The notes beneath the pieces were generated by a model. That model worked only from the letters and a program-made list of their open reading frames with translations. It searched no databases and was not told where the DNA came from. Made by a program: the position numbers and the translations under genes. From Natronoarchaeum mannanilyticum (GTDB lineage Archaea; Halobacteriota; Halobacteria; Halobacteriales; Natronoarchaeaceae): a DNA stretch of 64,000 nucleotides. The stretch lies in the NCBI RefSeq assembly GCF_039522665.1, contig NZ_BAAADV010000007.1, forward strand, positions 62,001 through 126,000, written 5' to 3'. The stretch's first letter is position 1. Each line of letters opens with the position of its first letter. Shown one piece after another: positions 16,605 through 25,468 of this stretch.

Positions 16605-18053
16605 ATGACAGGGGATTCGTCGTCGGACCCGCTGACCGAGTACGTTGCGCTGCTGCGGGAGTTCGGGCTCCCGCCCGAGGACGTCCGGGAGCTGCACGCC
16701 GACGGGAACGCGCCGTCCGACGCGTCGCTGCGGGAGTTCGTCGCGCGCCGCGTCGACGGGAGTTCCCGCGAGGCGCTGTTTTCCGGCCTCGTCGAGACGC
16801 TGACCCAGTCCCGGCGCGGCATCAGCGCCACCGCGAGCTACTGGAACTACGCGCCCGAAGTCCACCTCGACGAGGTGTTCGAGCCGTACGGCTGCTCGGT
16901 GACGTTCCGCGACGCGGCCCACGGCGGCGACGGCGCCAGCGTCGAGATCGAACTCGAGGACGCAGGCGGGTCGAGCCACACGATGCGCTTCGAGTACCCC
17001 GACACGCCGCTGGGCGACGACAACCTGCCGGCGCTGCTCGACGCCGTCGAGCGCGAACTGCTCGCGAGCACGGACCTGACGTTCGCGCTGCTGTCGGCCA
17101 TCGACCGTCGCTGGCGCGTCGTGTTGCTCGAATCCGACCGGCTGGCCGAGCTCCGGCGTCGCCACGGCGAGCGGATCGAGTTCGCCGGACGCCCGCTGCT
17201 GCGGGAGGATCAGCCGCCGGCGTACGCCAGCGGCGAGTCCGCGGCCGCGTACCCCCAACCCCCCGAAACCCCCGGCGAAACGGCCGGAACGGCGCGGACG
17301 ACGATCGCGGACGACGACGCGCGGGAACCGACCGTCGTGCCGGCCGACCTGGTGGGTAACGGCGACGCGGGCAGCGACGACGTTGCCGAAACGGCCGCTG
17401 ACCCCGGCGCCGTCCTCGACGCCTCGCCGGCCGAGATCGCGGCCGACGAGGCCGCCGAGACGTCCGGCCGGTCCGGTACCGGCGTCGAAGCGAGCGACGA
17501 GGAACTCAGGCAGGTCTTCGGCGATCTCTCCGACGTTTCGCTGGAACCGACCGCGACCGACGAAACCGGCCGGGACCTTCGACCGAACGATCCACCCGTC
17601 CTCGAACTCGGGACCGGCGCCGACGACGCGGTGTCCGAATCGGGGTCCCGGGGCGGTCCGTCCGATCAGCGGACCGACGGCGAGGGGGAGGAGCCCGACG
17701 CCATCGACGGGCTGTTCGAGGAACTGGAACGCAAAGCGATCACGGGAGACGGCGGCGCGTCGGGCGGCGGAACAGCCGTCGTCGCCGGGGCCGCGAGCCC
17801 CGGAGGGCCGACCGCTGACATCGCCGACCCGGGGGTCCGCGGCGAGGACGACGACGAGCCGACGCTGGGAGAACTACTCGCGGAGGCCGACGCCGACGAT
17901 GCGGATTCCGCCACAGCTACCGGCGACGGAAACGCGGATACCCTCTCGACTGCCGACGGCGCGGACGCGGATTCACTCGCGCCCGCCGACGAGGGTGACG
18001 CCCCTGGCGAGTTCGAGTGGCTGAACGATCAGGAGCTGGCCGAGCGGGAGTGA
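16605..18053 (+). CDS. Unrecognised acidic haloarchaeal protein
   Basis: I do not recognise this 482-aa protein. The first 200 residues look folded: an alpha-helical start (LTEYVALLREFGLPPEDVRE, then ASLREFVARRVDGSSREALF), then a beta-rich part with SYWNYAPEVHLDEVFEPYG and a helix ending in FALLSAIDRRWRVVLLES. About residues 205-465 are very acidic, low in hydrophobics and probably disordered. The extreme C-terminus, FEWLNDQELAERE, looks like a short helical motif that could dock a partner. There is no signal peptide or membrane span. ATG 16605 is preferred over the longer frame from 16518. Confidence 0.7.
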   Translation: MTGDSSSDPLTEYVALLREFGLPPEDVRELHADGNAPSDASLREFVARRVDGSSREALFSGLVETLTQSRRGISATASYWNYAPEVHLDEVFEPYGCSVTFRDAAHGGDGASVEIELEDAGGSSHTMRFEYPDTPLGDDNLPALLDAVERELLASTDLTFALLSAIDRRWRVVLLESDRLAELRRRHGERIEFAGRPLLREDQPPAYASGESAAAYPQPPETPGETAGTARTTIADDDAREPTVVPADLVGNGDAGSDDVAETAADPGAVLDASPAEIAADEAAETSGRSGTGVEASDEELRQVFGDLSDVSLEPTATDETGRDLRPNDPPVLELGTGADDAVSESGSRGGPSDQRTDGEGEEPDAIDGLFEELERKAITGDGGASGGGTAVVAGAASPGGPTADIADPGVRGEDDDEPTLGELLAEADADDADSATATGDGNADTLSTADGADADSLAPADEGDAPGEFEWLNDQELAERE

Positions 18054-18140
18054 CGGCTCGGCGACGTCGAGCGGGTCAAACGGCGCGAAGACTCGGGTCG
18101 CTATTCGTAATTCTGCAGGAACTGAGACCGTAAGCGCCGA

Positions 18141-18773
18141 TCAGAGCTGCAACCAGTCCGTCGACACGTCGCCGTCCCGGAGGTGCCAGCGTTGTTCGGC
18201 GCCCGCTTCGGCGTCGCGCACCTCCACGACGGCGTCGAACAGCGGTTCGAGCAGGTTCACGTGATCGCTGTCGCGGTCGACGCGGAGGTGGAAGTGGCCC
18301 ATCCCGTCGACCTGGCGAATCCGCGACGTGACGACGTGGAGCAGGCGAAACAGACGCTCGGGTTCGTGGTCGACGAACAGCGGGCCGAGCGAGTCGAAAC
18401 AGAGCCGAAGTTCGCCGGGCTCGAAGCCCTCGGCGCGCGCTTCGAGGGCGTCGACGGCGTCGACGACGTCGGCGCCGAGGGCGCTCAGATCGTCGTCCGC
18501 GCCGCTCCCGTCGTCGGCGTCGTACCGGACGATTTCGCGCCCGTCGGCGTCGAGATCGTCGGGCGCATAGCCACAGACGCTCTCGCCCTGCGTGAACGCG
18601 ACCACGCGGTGACGGCCGGCGCAGTCGTCGCCCAGTAGATGTCGACAGACGCCGCTGTGGCCCTCGCTCGAGCGCTGTCCGACCACGAGCAGGTTGCTTC
18701 CGTCCCGCTTGAGCTCGGACAACTGCCGGGAGAACGCGGAGCGCTCCGACGCGCCGACCGGACCGTCTGGCAT
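18141..18773 (-). CDS. KaiC/RecA-like protein, DUF7504-type
   Basis: The 210-aa protein resembles the haloarchaeal family of small KaiC-like P-loop relatives. It has a NLLVVGQRSSEGHSGVCRHL start, a strand-helix layout, and LRLCFDSLGPLF at the Walker B position (FDSL). The Walker A loop is degenerate (GQRSSEGHSG, without GKT/S), so ATP hydrolysis is doubtful. Such proteins often sit near chemotaxis or light-signalling genes, but none are here. ATG 18773 (MPDGPVGASERS) is preferred to upstream options. Confidence 0.65.
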   Translation of the reverse strand: MPDGPVGASERSAFSRQLSELKRDGSNLLVVGQRSSEGHSGVCRHLLGDDCAGRHRVVAFTQGESVCGYAPDDLDADGREIVRYDADDGSGADDDLSALGADVVDAVDALEARAEGFEPGELRLCFDSLGPLFVDHEPERLFRLLHVVTSRIRQVDGMGHFHLRVDRDSDHVNLLEPLFDAVVEVRDAEAGAEQRWHLRDGDVSTDWLQL

Positions 18774-18935
18774 CCTCTCTTTCTTGGAGATTCCATATAA
18801 TAAGTATTGTGTCATTCTCCGGTGGATCCATTCGAAAACGGCCGCCGTACCGACCGATCCGTGGCCGTCGGACATGTCGGAGCGCAGTTACACGGGCTCC
18901 GCAGCTCGAGGGGCCTTCGCCCGCGCTTGAGCACG

Positions 18936-18941
18936 CTTAAG
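18936..18941 (+). promoter_or_regulatory. TATA-like box of hisC operon
   Basis: CTTAAG ends 24 nt before the hisC ATG at 18966. The same hexamer stands at the same distance before the small gene at 30013, which fits a leaderless archaeal promoter. Confidence 0.45.
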
Positions 18942-18965
18942 AGCCGCGGGTTACTTGGCCCGAAC

Positions 18966-20042
18966 ATGCAACCACGCGACCTGTCGGCCCACGACGAGTA
19001 CGTCGCGGGCCGGGGGATCGAGGAGGTCGCCCGCGAGCTCGGCCGGGAGCCCGACGATCTCGTAAAGCTCGCCTCCAACGAGAACGCGCTGGGCCCCTCG
19101 CCGAAGGCGGTCGAGGCGATCCGCGAGCGCGCCGAATCGGTCCACAGCTACCCGAAGGCGTCCCACGCCGACCTCGCGGAGCAACTCGCCGAGCGGTGGG
19201 ACGTCGCGCCCGAGCAGATCTGGCTGGCGAACGGCGGCGACGGCGCGCTGGACTACCTCTCGCGCGCCGCGCTCGAGCCGGGCGACGCCGTACTCGTCCC
19301 CTCTCCGGGGTTCGCGTACTACTCGATGAGCGCGCGGTACCACCACGGCGCCGTCCGCGAGTACGCGCTCTCGAAGGACGACGGCTTCGCCCAGACCGCC
19401 GAGACGGTGCTCTCGCAGTACGACGGCGAGCGGATCGTCTACCTGACCAGCCCGCACAACCCGACCGGCTCGGTCGTCGCCCCGGCGGACGTCGAGCGGA
19501 TCGCCGCAGGGACCGACGAGGAGACGCTGGTCGTCGTCGACGAGGCGTACGGCGAGTTCGCCGACGTCGACAGCGCGGTCGAACTCCTCGGCGAGCGCGA
19601 CGACGTCGCCGTCCTCAGGACGTTCTCGAAGGCGTACGGCCTCGCCGGGCTGCGCCTGGGCTACGCCGTCACGCCCGCCGAGTGGGCAGATGCCTACGCC
19701 CGGGTGAACACGCCGTTCGCCGCCAGCGAGATCGCCTGCCGGGCCGGGCTGGCCGCGCTCGACGACGACGAACACGTCGAGGGGACCGTCGAAACGGTCG
19801 AGTGGGCCCGCGAGTATCTCGCCGAGACCGTCGAGGCGCCGACCTACGACAGCCAGGGTAACTTCGTGCTGTTCGAGGTCGGCGACGCGAGCGCGGTCGC
19901 GGAGGCGCTCAAGCAGAAAGGCATCATCGTGCGCGACTGCACGAGCTTCGGGCTGGACGAGTGCATCCGCGTGACCTGCGGCACGAAGCCGGAGACGCGC
20001 CGGGCCGCCGAGGCGATCAACGAGGTGCTCGCTGAACGATGA
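18966..20042 (+). CDS. hisC: Histidinol-phosphate aminotransferase
   Basis: This 358-aa fold-type I PLP aminotransferase converts imidazole acetol phosphate to histidinol phosphate in histidine synthesis. PLP Lys222 lies in RTFSKAYGLAGLRLGY; LASNENALGPSP and TSPHNPTGSVV are the family substrate and cofactor loops, and RVTCGTKPE holds the C-terminal carboxylate-binding Arg. It opens an operon in which each gene overlaps the next by 4 nt (ATGA). No other his genes are in the operon; hisF lies 6 kb away. The ATG at 18966 is chosen from family alignment and the TATA box. Confidence 0.94.
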   Translation: MQPRDLSAHDEYVAGRGIEEVARELGREPDDLVKLASNENALGPSPKAVEAIRERAESVHSYPKASHADLAEQLAERWDVAPEQIWLANGGDGALDYLSRAALEPGDAVLVPSPGFAYYSMSARYHHGAVREYALSKDDGFAQTAETVLSQYDGERIVYLTSPHNPTGSVVAPADVERIAAGTDEETLVVVDEAYGEFADVDSAVELLGERDDVAVLRTFSKAYGLAGLRLGYAVTPAEWADAYARVNTPFAASEIACRAGLAALDDDEHVEGTVETVEWAREYLAETVEAPTYDSQGNFVLFEVGDASAVAEALKQKGIIVRDCTSFGLDECIRVTCGTKPETRRAAEAINEVLAER

Positions 20043-20548
20043 GAGTCGCAGTCACCGGGACGCCCGGGACCGGCAAGACGACGGCGACCGAGCGCCTGGA
20101 GACCGACCTCGACGTGGTCCACCTCAACGAGGCGGTCCGCGAACACGACCTGTACGAGGACGTCGACGAGGGACGCGGTAGCGTTATCGTCGACCTGGAG
20201 GCCGCAAGCGAGTGGCTGGGCGACCGCGACGACGTGGTGGTCGAGTCGCATCTCGCTCACCACCTCGACGTCGACCGCGTGGTCGTGTTGCGGTGCCACC
20301 CCGAGGATCTCGAGGAGCGCCTGCGCGAGCGGGGCGACGAGAGCGAGGCGTCGATCGTCGAGAACGCCGAGAGCGAGGCGCTCGACGTGATCCTCTCGGA
20401 GGCCGTCGACGAGCACGGGATCGAATCCGTGTACGAAATCGACGCCACAGATCGGAGTCCGGACGCCGTCGCCGCCGAGATCGACGCGGTCGTCCGCGGC
20501 GAGCGCGAACCGAGCGCCGGAACCGTCTCGTTCATCGAGTACCTATGA
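20039..20548 (+). CDS. Adenylate kinase, AK6/Fap7 family
   Basis: The 169-aa P-loop kinase has Walker A GTPGTGKTT (residues 7-15), and HLNEAVREHDLYEDVDEGRGS is typical of the archaeal AK6/Fap7 type. Members phosphorylate AMP/dAMP and help mature the small ribosomal subunit in archaea and eukaryotes. The lid is short, as in AK6. It overlaps hisC and the next gene by 4 nt each, so translation is coupled. Confidence 0.88.
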   Translation: MRVAVTGTPGTGKTTATERLETDLDVVHLNEAVREHDLYEDVDEGRGSVIVDLEAASEWLGDRDDVVVESHLAHHLDVDRVVVLRCHPEDLEERLRERGDESEASIVENAESEALDVILSEAVDEHGIESVYEIDATDRSPDAVAAEIDAVVRGEREPSAGTVSFIEYL

Positions 20549-21153
20549 CCCTGGACCAGTTCCGCCACGTGGCCGATCGGATGCTCGACCCGTTCGTCTC
20601 GCTGTCGACGAAACTCGGCGTCACGCCCGACGCCATCAGCACGCTCGCGTTCGTCGTCGCGGCCGCGGCGGGCGGCGCGTACTACCTCGCGGGCGACGCC
20701 GCGCTCTGGTACTTCGGCGGCGCGGTGCTGGTGGCGCTGAACGGCTGGCTCGACATCCTCGACGGCGCCGTCGCCCGCGAGATGGGCACCGACTCGAAGG
20801 CGGGCGACCTGCTCGATCACGTGCTCGATCGGTACGCCGACATCGTGATCGTCGCGGGACTAGCCGCGGGGATCGATCGCTACGGGATCGGCCTCGCGGC
20901 GGTGACGGGCGTGCTGATGACGTCGTATCTGGGAACGCAGTCACAGGCGGTCGGCCTCGATCGCGTGTACGGCGGGATGCTCGGGCGCGCCGACCGACTG
21001 GCGCTGATCGGGATCGTCACCGCGATCGCGGCGTTCGTCGACGTGACCCTCGCGGGCTTCGGACTGGTCGGCGTGCTCCTGATCGTGTTCGCCGTCGTCG
21101 GCCACGTCACGGCGCTCCAGCGCTTCTGGGGCGCCTGGCGCGCGCTCTCGTAG
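20545..21153 (+). CDS. CDP-alcohol phosphatidyltransferase
   Basis: The 202-aa integral membrane enzyme has the CDP-OH signature DG-x2-AR-x8-G-x3-D-x3-D, seen as LDGAVAREMG followed by GDLLDHVLDRYAD. It has about five or six membrane spans. It would move a CDP-activated archaeol unit onto an alcohol such as inositol phosphate, glycerol phosphate or serine in membrane lipid synthesis. The acceptor is not readable, though archaetidylinositol-phosphate synthase type is plausible. It ends the hisC-kinase-transferase operon. Confidence 0.88.
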   Translation: MTLDQFRHVADRMLDPFVSLSTKLGVTPDAISTLAFVVAAAAGGAYYLAGDAALWYFGGAVLVALNGWLDILDGAVAREMGTDSKAGDLLDHVLDRYADIVIVAGLAAGIDRYGIGLAAVTGVLMTSYLGTQSQAVGLDRVYGGMLGRADRLALIGIVTAIAAFVDVTLAGFGLVGVLLIVFAVVGHVTALQRFWGAWRALS

Positions 21154-21214
21154 TCGCGGCGATCGACCGTCGCCGTCGCGGACGCCGCTCCGCCGATCCG
21201 GACGCCGGCGCACC

Positions 21215-21220
21215 TTTTAT
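21215..21220 (+). promoter_or_regulatory. TATA-like box of the aMBF1 gene
   Basis: TTTTAT lies 27 nt before the ATG at 21248, typical for a leaderless haloarchaeal transcript. Confidence 0.5.
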
Positions 21221-21247
21221 CAGTGCTGCGAGCCAAGGTCCGACTAT

Positions 21248-21784
21248 ATGGTGCAGTGTGAAATGTGCGGCGCTGAGGTGTCGTCGCCGAAGACGGTCAA
21301 AGTCGAGGGGGCCGAGCTCGACGTCTGCGACGACTGCGCTGGCTTCGGGACCGAAGTCAAGACCCAGGACAGCTCCAGCACGTCGACGAAGTACTCCACG
21401 TCGTCGAGTTCGGGCGGGAGCTCCGGCGGCGACAGCTCCGGCTCCTCGAGCTCCGGCGGCGGCGGTGGCGGCGGGCGCCGCCGCTCGGACATGTTCGACG
21501 ACATGGACGAGATCACCACCGACTACGACGAGCGCATCCGGCAGGCACGCGAGGACCGGGACCTCTCGCAGTCCGATCTCGCGAACGAGCTCAACGAGAA
21601 GGCGAGTCTGATCCGCAAGCTCGAACGCGGCGACACGCTCCCCAGCGACGAGGTCCAGTCGAAGCTCGAGAAGTTCCTCGAGATCTCGCTGTCGGGCGGC
21701 GCCGGCGCCGACGACGAGGAGTGGAGCGGCGGCTCCTCGACCGGCGAGTACACGCTGGGCGACGTCGTCAAGCGGAAAGACTAG
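21248..21784 (+). CDS. Multiprotein bridging factor aMBF1
   Basis: The 178-aa protein has an N-terminal zinc ribbon (CEMCG at 4-8 and CDDC about 20 residues later), a Ser/Gly-rich flexible linker (about residues 45-80) and a C-terminal Xre-type helix-turn-helix (about 95-150, with REDRDLSQSDLANELNEK). This is the archaeal MBF1 layout. Eukaryotic MBF1 bridges TBP and activators; archaeal MBF1 associates with ribosomes and may act in translation. The linker length is longer than in many archaea. The ATG is supported by the TATA box. Confidence 0.93.
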   Translation: MVQCEMCGAEVSSPKTVKVEGAELDVCDDCAGFGTEVKTQDSSSTSTKYSTSSSSGGSSGGDSSGSSSSGGGGGGGRRRSDMFDDMDEITTDYDERIRQAREDRDLSQSDLANELNEKASLIRKLERGDTLPSDEVQSKLEKFLEISLSGGAGADDEEWSGGSSTGEYTLGDVVKRKD

Positions 21785-21829
21785 TCGGGTCTCGCAACCT
21801 ATTTGTCCGGCCGCGTTGGTTTTTGTGGC

Positions 21830-22474
21830 ATGTTCGTTCTCGTCAACCTCAAGGCGTACCCGTGCGATCCGGTCGAAGTAGCGACCGCCGCAGCAAACGT
21901 CGCGGACGATTCCGGCGTCGACGTCGGCATCGCGCCCCAGGCCGCACACCTTCCGGCCGTCGCTGAGACGGGCGTCGAGACGTGGGCCCAGCACGTCAGC
22001 CCCGTCGAGCACGGCAGCCACACCGGCTCGACGCTGGCGGAAGCCGTCGCCGACGCGGGCGCGACCGGGACGCTGCTCAACCACTCGGAGAACCGAATGA
22101 AGCTCGCGGACATCGACGCCTCGCTCGACGCCGCCGATCGGGCGGAGCTCGAGACGGTCGTCTGCGCGAACAACCCCGAGCAGATCGCGGCCGCCGCCGC
22201 GCTCGGCCCCGACGCCGTCGCGGTCGAGCCGCCGGAGCTGATCGGCGGCGACGTCTCCGTCGCGACCGCGGATCCGGGGATCGTCGAGGACGCCGTCGAC
22301 GCCGCCGCTGCGGTCGACGAATCGGTCGACGTCTACTGCGGCGCGGGCATCTCGACGGGCGACGACGTCGTCGCCGCCGAGGAGCTGGGCGCCGACGGCG
22401 TCCTGCTGGCCAGCGGCGTCGCCAAGGCCGACGATCCTCAGGCGGCGCTCGAGGACCTGGTCGACCCGCTGTAG
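21830..22474 (+). CDS. tpiA: Triosephosphate isomerase
   Basis: The 214-aa TIM-barrel enzyme interconverts DHAP and glyceraldehyde 3-phosphate. Active residues seen are Asn6 and Lys8 (LVNLKAYP), His85 (LLNHSENRM) and Glu133 ([11 protein letters not shown]), with the phosphate-binding GAGIST loop. The length fits the short archaeal form (tetrameric type). ATG 21830 is the family start. It is 45 nt after aMBF1 and has a TATA-like CCTATTTG about 30 nt upstream, so it may be transcribed separately. Confidence 0.95.
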   Translation: MFVLVNLKAYPCDPVEVATAAANVADDSGVDVGIAPQAAHLPAVAETGVETWAQHVSPVEHGSHTGSTLAEAVADAGATGTLLNHSENRMKLADIDASLDAADRAELETVVCANNPEQIAAAAALGPDAVAVEPPELIGGDVSVATADPGIVEDAVDAAAAVDESVDVYCGAGISTGDDVVAAEELGADGVLLASGVAKADDPQAALEDLVDPL

Positions 22475-22567
22475 CGGACTCGCTTCTACGGAAAGGAAAG
22501 AGATCGCGATCGTCGGATTCGGTACTCTCGCGCGCGGGTTCGCGCGGTGTCGCTCCGACGACGCGCG

Positions 22568-22864
22568 TTACAGTGAGACTTCGGCCGCTTCCGCGTCGAG
22601 GTACCGCTCCTCCCACTCCCGGCGGGCCTCGAGCTCGCGGTGGCCCCGCTGTGTCAGGGCGTAGTAGTTCGTTCGGCGGTCCAGTTCCCCCTTCTCGACG
22701 AGGCCCTTGTCGACCAGCGCGTCCAGATTCGGGTACAGCCGCCCGTGGTGGATCTCGCTCTCGTAGTAGTCTTCGAGTTCCTCCTTGATGGCGAGGCCGT
22801 GAGGATCGTCCTGTCCGGCGATCACGTACAGAAGGTCGCGCTGGAAGCCAGTTAGATCGTGCAT
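22568..22864 (-). CDS. PadR-family winged-helix regulator (paralogue 1)
   Basis: The 98-aa protein is a PadR-type repressor: LTGFQRDLLYVIAGQDDPHG (helix 1), the recognition region IHHGRLYPNLDALVDKG and the wing DRRTNYYALTQRG. Its short size and missing C-terminal dimer arm are usual in haloarchaea. It is close in sequence to the gene at 40026, differing at roughly a third of positions mostly near the C-terminus. A dyad overlapping its own promoter suggests autorepression. ATG 22864 (MHDLTG) matches the paralogue. Confidence 0.9.
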   Translation of the reverse strand: MHDLTGFQRDLLYVIAGQDDPHGLAIKEELEDYYESEIHHGRLYPNLDALVDKGLVEKGELDRRTNYYALTQRGHRELEARREWEERYLDAEAAEVSL

Positions 22865-23222
22865 TGCATTCCCCCACATTGTTATCTGACAATGATACTG
22901 ATAAATGTGTCGGGGATCGCATCAGGAACTCGTTAACTCTTCAGTATAGTTATCTTATCTCCTGACCGTAGGAGCTCGATATACTGGTTCAAAAGAGGTT
23001 TTTCGTACATCTCAGGAACTTAGGTTTGTGTAAACATAACTTCTTCATCATATTACTTGTTAGATAGCACCGACATTTCTGCTCCGGTTACTAAGCCCCG
23101 TGACCGGTCGGTTCGGAGGACGCTGTGGGGTGACAGTAAACTCGCACCCGAGGCGTGACGCTGGAAGTGAAACTTCCCGGGAACGGCGACGCCCGAGCGC
23201 GATCTAAAAAAGTGCGAGCGCG
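22865..23222. other. AT-rich intergenic region upstream of padR1
   Basis: No gene is visible. The first part holds the padR1 promoter and dyad. The rest (about 22930-23080) is unusually AT-rich and contains several short A/T runs but no ORF of note. Its end is the downstream flank of the minus-strand SOD gene. Confidence 0.45.
22877..22907 (-). promoter_or_regulatory. padR1 promoter and operator dyad
   Basis: CATTGT/ACAATG arms with a 6-nt spacer lie at 22877-22894. A TATA-like CATTTAT (minus strand) lies at about 22901-22907, 37 nt before the ATG. The dyad covers the expected transcription start, a typical place for an autorepressor. Confidence 0.5.
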
Positions 23223-23834
23223 TTACTCGACCCGACCGGAGACCTTCTGGTACTCCTCGGCGACCTTGTCGAAGTCGACGACCTCGAAGAAGGCGTCGAT
23301 GAAGTCGCCGCGGTCCGGACCGTAGTCGTAGTAGTAGGAGTGCTCCCAGACGTCCAGCGCCAGGATCGGGTGGCTGCCCCAGAGAGCACCCTGGTCGTGC
23401 TTGTCGACTTTCACGTTGCGGAGCTGCTTGGCGACGGGGTCGTAGACCAGCAGCGCCCAGCCGCCGGCGGCCGACGCGGCCGCCCGGAACTCGTCTTCCC
23501 AGCCCTCGTAGGAGCCGAAGTCCTCCTCGATGCGATCGCGGAGTTCGCCCTCGGGCTCGTCGCCGCCCTCGGGGTCCATGTTCTCCCAGAACAGCGTGTG
23601 GAGATAGTGGCCGCTCCCGTTGTGCGTGACGTTTCCGAGCGCACCGGCCGTCGAGGAGTGATCCCCGCTCTCGCGGTTCTCGGCGAGGGTCTCCTCGGCG
23701 CTCGCGAGACCGTTGACGTAGCCCTGGTGGTGGGTGTCGTGGTGCCAGGTGAGCACTTGCTCGGAGATGTGCGGTTCCAGCGCGTCGTAGTCGTACGGCA
23801 GCGGCGGTAGCTCTGGTTCGGATTGTTCGGGCAT
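23223..23834 (-). CDS. sod: Superoxide dismutase [Fe/Mn]
   Basis: The 203-aa enzyme dismutates superoxide. Metal ligands are His31 (TWHHDTHHQGYVN), His79 (LHTLFWENM), Asp161 and His165 (LDVWEHSYYYDYG). The gate residues His35 and Tyr39 are present. The sequence is the Mn-type common in haloarchaea (WGSHPILALDVWEH), but metal choice cannot be proven from sequence. There is no signal peptide, so it is cytoplasmic. AAGTTTAACAG about 40 nt upstream on the minus strand may be its TATA box. Confidence 0.96.
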   Translation of the reverse strand: MPEQSEPELPPLPYDYDALEPHISEQVLTWHHDTHHQGYVNGLASAEETLAENRESGDHSSTAGALGNVTHNGSGHYLHTLFWENMDPEGGDEPEGELRDRIEEDFGSYEGWEDEFRAAASAAGGWALLVYDPVAKQLRNVKVDKHDQGALWGSHPILALDVWEHSYYYDYGPDRGDFIDAFFEVVDFDKVAEEYQKVSGRVE

Positions 23835-23941
23835 GTTCAGGACCTCGTGAAATATATCACCGCGGCGGCTGTTAAACTTTTAGAAGCCAATCGTTGACAC
23901 GTCACACGATCCCTCGGAGCGCGAACCTGCCGCCGATCCGT

Positions 23942-25366
23942 TCAGTCGTCGCCGCGGGCCGCCTCGAACGTCTCGATCGCCAGTTCCCGCCGCTCGGCGT
24001 GGTCGACGATCGGCGCGGGGTAGTCGGGCGCGATCCGCTCGCGCTCGGCGTCCGCGAGTTCGGGCCAGTCGTGGATTTGCTCCGGGTCGGCGTCGCGCAG
24101 TTCGGGGACGTACCGCTTGACGTACTCGGCGTCGGGATCGTAGCGCTCGCCCTGCGTCATCGGATTGAAGATGCGGAAGTACGGCTGGGCGTCGGTGCCG
24201 GTCGAGGCCGCCCACTGCCAGCCGCCGTTGTCGTTCGCGGTGTCGTGATCGACGAGCTTCTCGCGGAACCAGTCGTACCCCTCGCGCCAGTCGACGAGCA
24301 GGTCCTTGGTGAGGAAGGCGGCGACCAGCATCCGGACGCGGTTGTGCACGTACCCCTCCTCGCGGAGCTGGCGCATTCCGGCGTCGACGATCGGATAACC
24401 CGTCTCGCCGTCCTTCCAGGCCTGCAGCGCCTCGGGATCCGACCGCCACTCGATCTCGTGCTCGTAGTCTTTGAAGTTCTCCGAGACGACCTCGGGGTTG
24501 AAGTTCAGGACGTGCGCGTAGAACTCGCGCCACGCGAGCTGTGACTGGAACTCCTCGACCGACTCGATCTCGGCCTCGCCGTCCGCGAACGCCTTCGCGT
24601 CGTCCGTGGCGTCGTACACCTCTCGGACGCCGATCGTCCCCCACTTGAGGTCCGCCGAGAGCCGCGAGGTGCACTCGTCAGCCGGGTAGTCCCGGCGCTC
24701 CTCGTACCGGTAGATGTCGCCCTCGCAAAAGTCGGCGAGCCTGTCGCGAGCCGGCTCGGGACCCGCCTCGGGGATCGACGCCTCCGGTTCCTCGAAGCCG
24801 AGATCGTCGAGCGTCGGGAGCGACGGCAGGGTCACGTCCGGCAGGTCGTCGGGCTCCGGCGACGCCAGCGCGTCGGCGTCGGGCGCGGGAAACGGGTCGT
24901 CTTTCGCCCGGTCGCGCCACTTCTTCCAGAAGTACGTGTACACCGAGTAGTGGTCGCCCTCGTTGGTCGTGATCGACCCCGGCTCGTGGATGATCGCGTC
25001 GTGATAGCTCGCCCGCTCGACGTCGGCGTCGTCGAGCGCCCGCCGAACCGCGGCGTCGCGCTCGCGGGCCAGTCCTGAGTAGTCCTTGTTCCAGACCACT
25101 CGCTCGGCGTCGAGCGCGTCGGCGATCGCCGGCAGCACCTCGCGCGGGTCGCCGCGGGCCAGCAGCAGGTCCCCGCCGCGCTCCCAGTACCAGGTGCGAA
25201 GCGAGAGGAGCGCGTCGAGCATGAACGCCACCCGCGGGGGCGAGGCGTGGTCCAGCACCGCGTCGTCGAACACGAACACCGGACAGACCGGGCCGTCCTC
25301 GGCGGCGGCCGCCAGCGCCCTGTTGTCGTCGGCCCGCAGATCGCGCCGGTGCCAGTGGAGTTGCAT
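23942..25366 (-). CDS. phr: Deoxyribodipyrimidine photolyase
   Basis: The 474-aa flavoprotein repairs cyclobutane pyrimidine dimers using light. The N-terminal alpha/beta antenna domain starts MQLHWHRRDLRADDNRAL. The C-terminal FAD domain carries QLAWREFYAHVL, the HNRVRMLVAAFLTKDLL signature and DNGGWQWAASTGTDAQPYFR. These are class I CPD-photolyase features. The antenna in haloarchaea is usually the F420-type deazaflavin, which is inference here. A long N-linker of acidic residues is present at about 155-195. The start at 25366 is supported by a TATA-like box 26-31 nt upstream. Confidence 0.95.
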   Translation of the reverse strand: MQLHWHRRDLRADDNRALAAAAEDGPVCPVFVFDDAVLDHASPPRVAFMLDALLSLRTWYWERGGDLLLARGDPREVLPAIADALDAERVVWNKDYSGLARERDAAVRRALDDADVERASYHDAIIHEPGSITTNEGDHYSVYTYFWKKWRDRAKDDPFPAPDADALASPEPDDLPDVTLPSLPTLDDLGFEEPEASIPEAGPEPARDRLADFCEGDIYRYEERRDYPADECTSRLSADLKWGTIGVREVYDATDDAKAFADGEAEIESVEEFQSQLAWREFYAHVLNFNPEVVSENFKDYEHEIEWRSDPEALQAWKDGETGYPIVDAGMRQLREEGYVHNRVRMLVAAFLTKDLLVDWREGYDWFREKLVDHDTANDNGGWQWAASTGTDAQPYFRIFNPMTQGERYDPDAEYVKRYVPELRDADPEQIHDWPELADAERERIAPDYPAPIVDHAERRELAIETFEAARGDD

Positions 25367-25391
25367 ACCGGCCTCTGAGGACTCGTGCGGC

Positions 25392-25397
25392 ATAAAT
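25392..25397 (-). promoter_or_regulatory. TATA-like box of phr
   Basis: ATTTAT on the minus strand ends 25 nt before the phr ATG, consistent with a leaderless transcript. It lies between the divergent phr and rpoL genes. Confidence 0.5.
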
Positions 25398-25468
25398 CAC
25401 CGTCACGCCCCGCCGGAACGTCTCTCGCTATCGAAAGCTACAAGCGATCCACGGGCGAATCACCGCCC

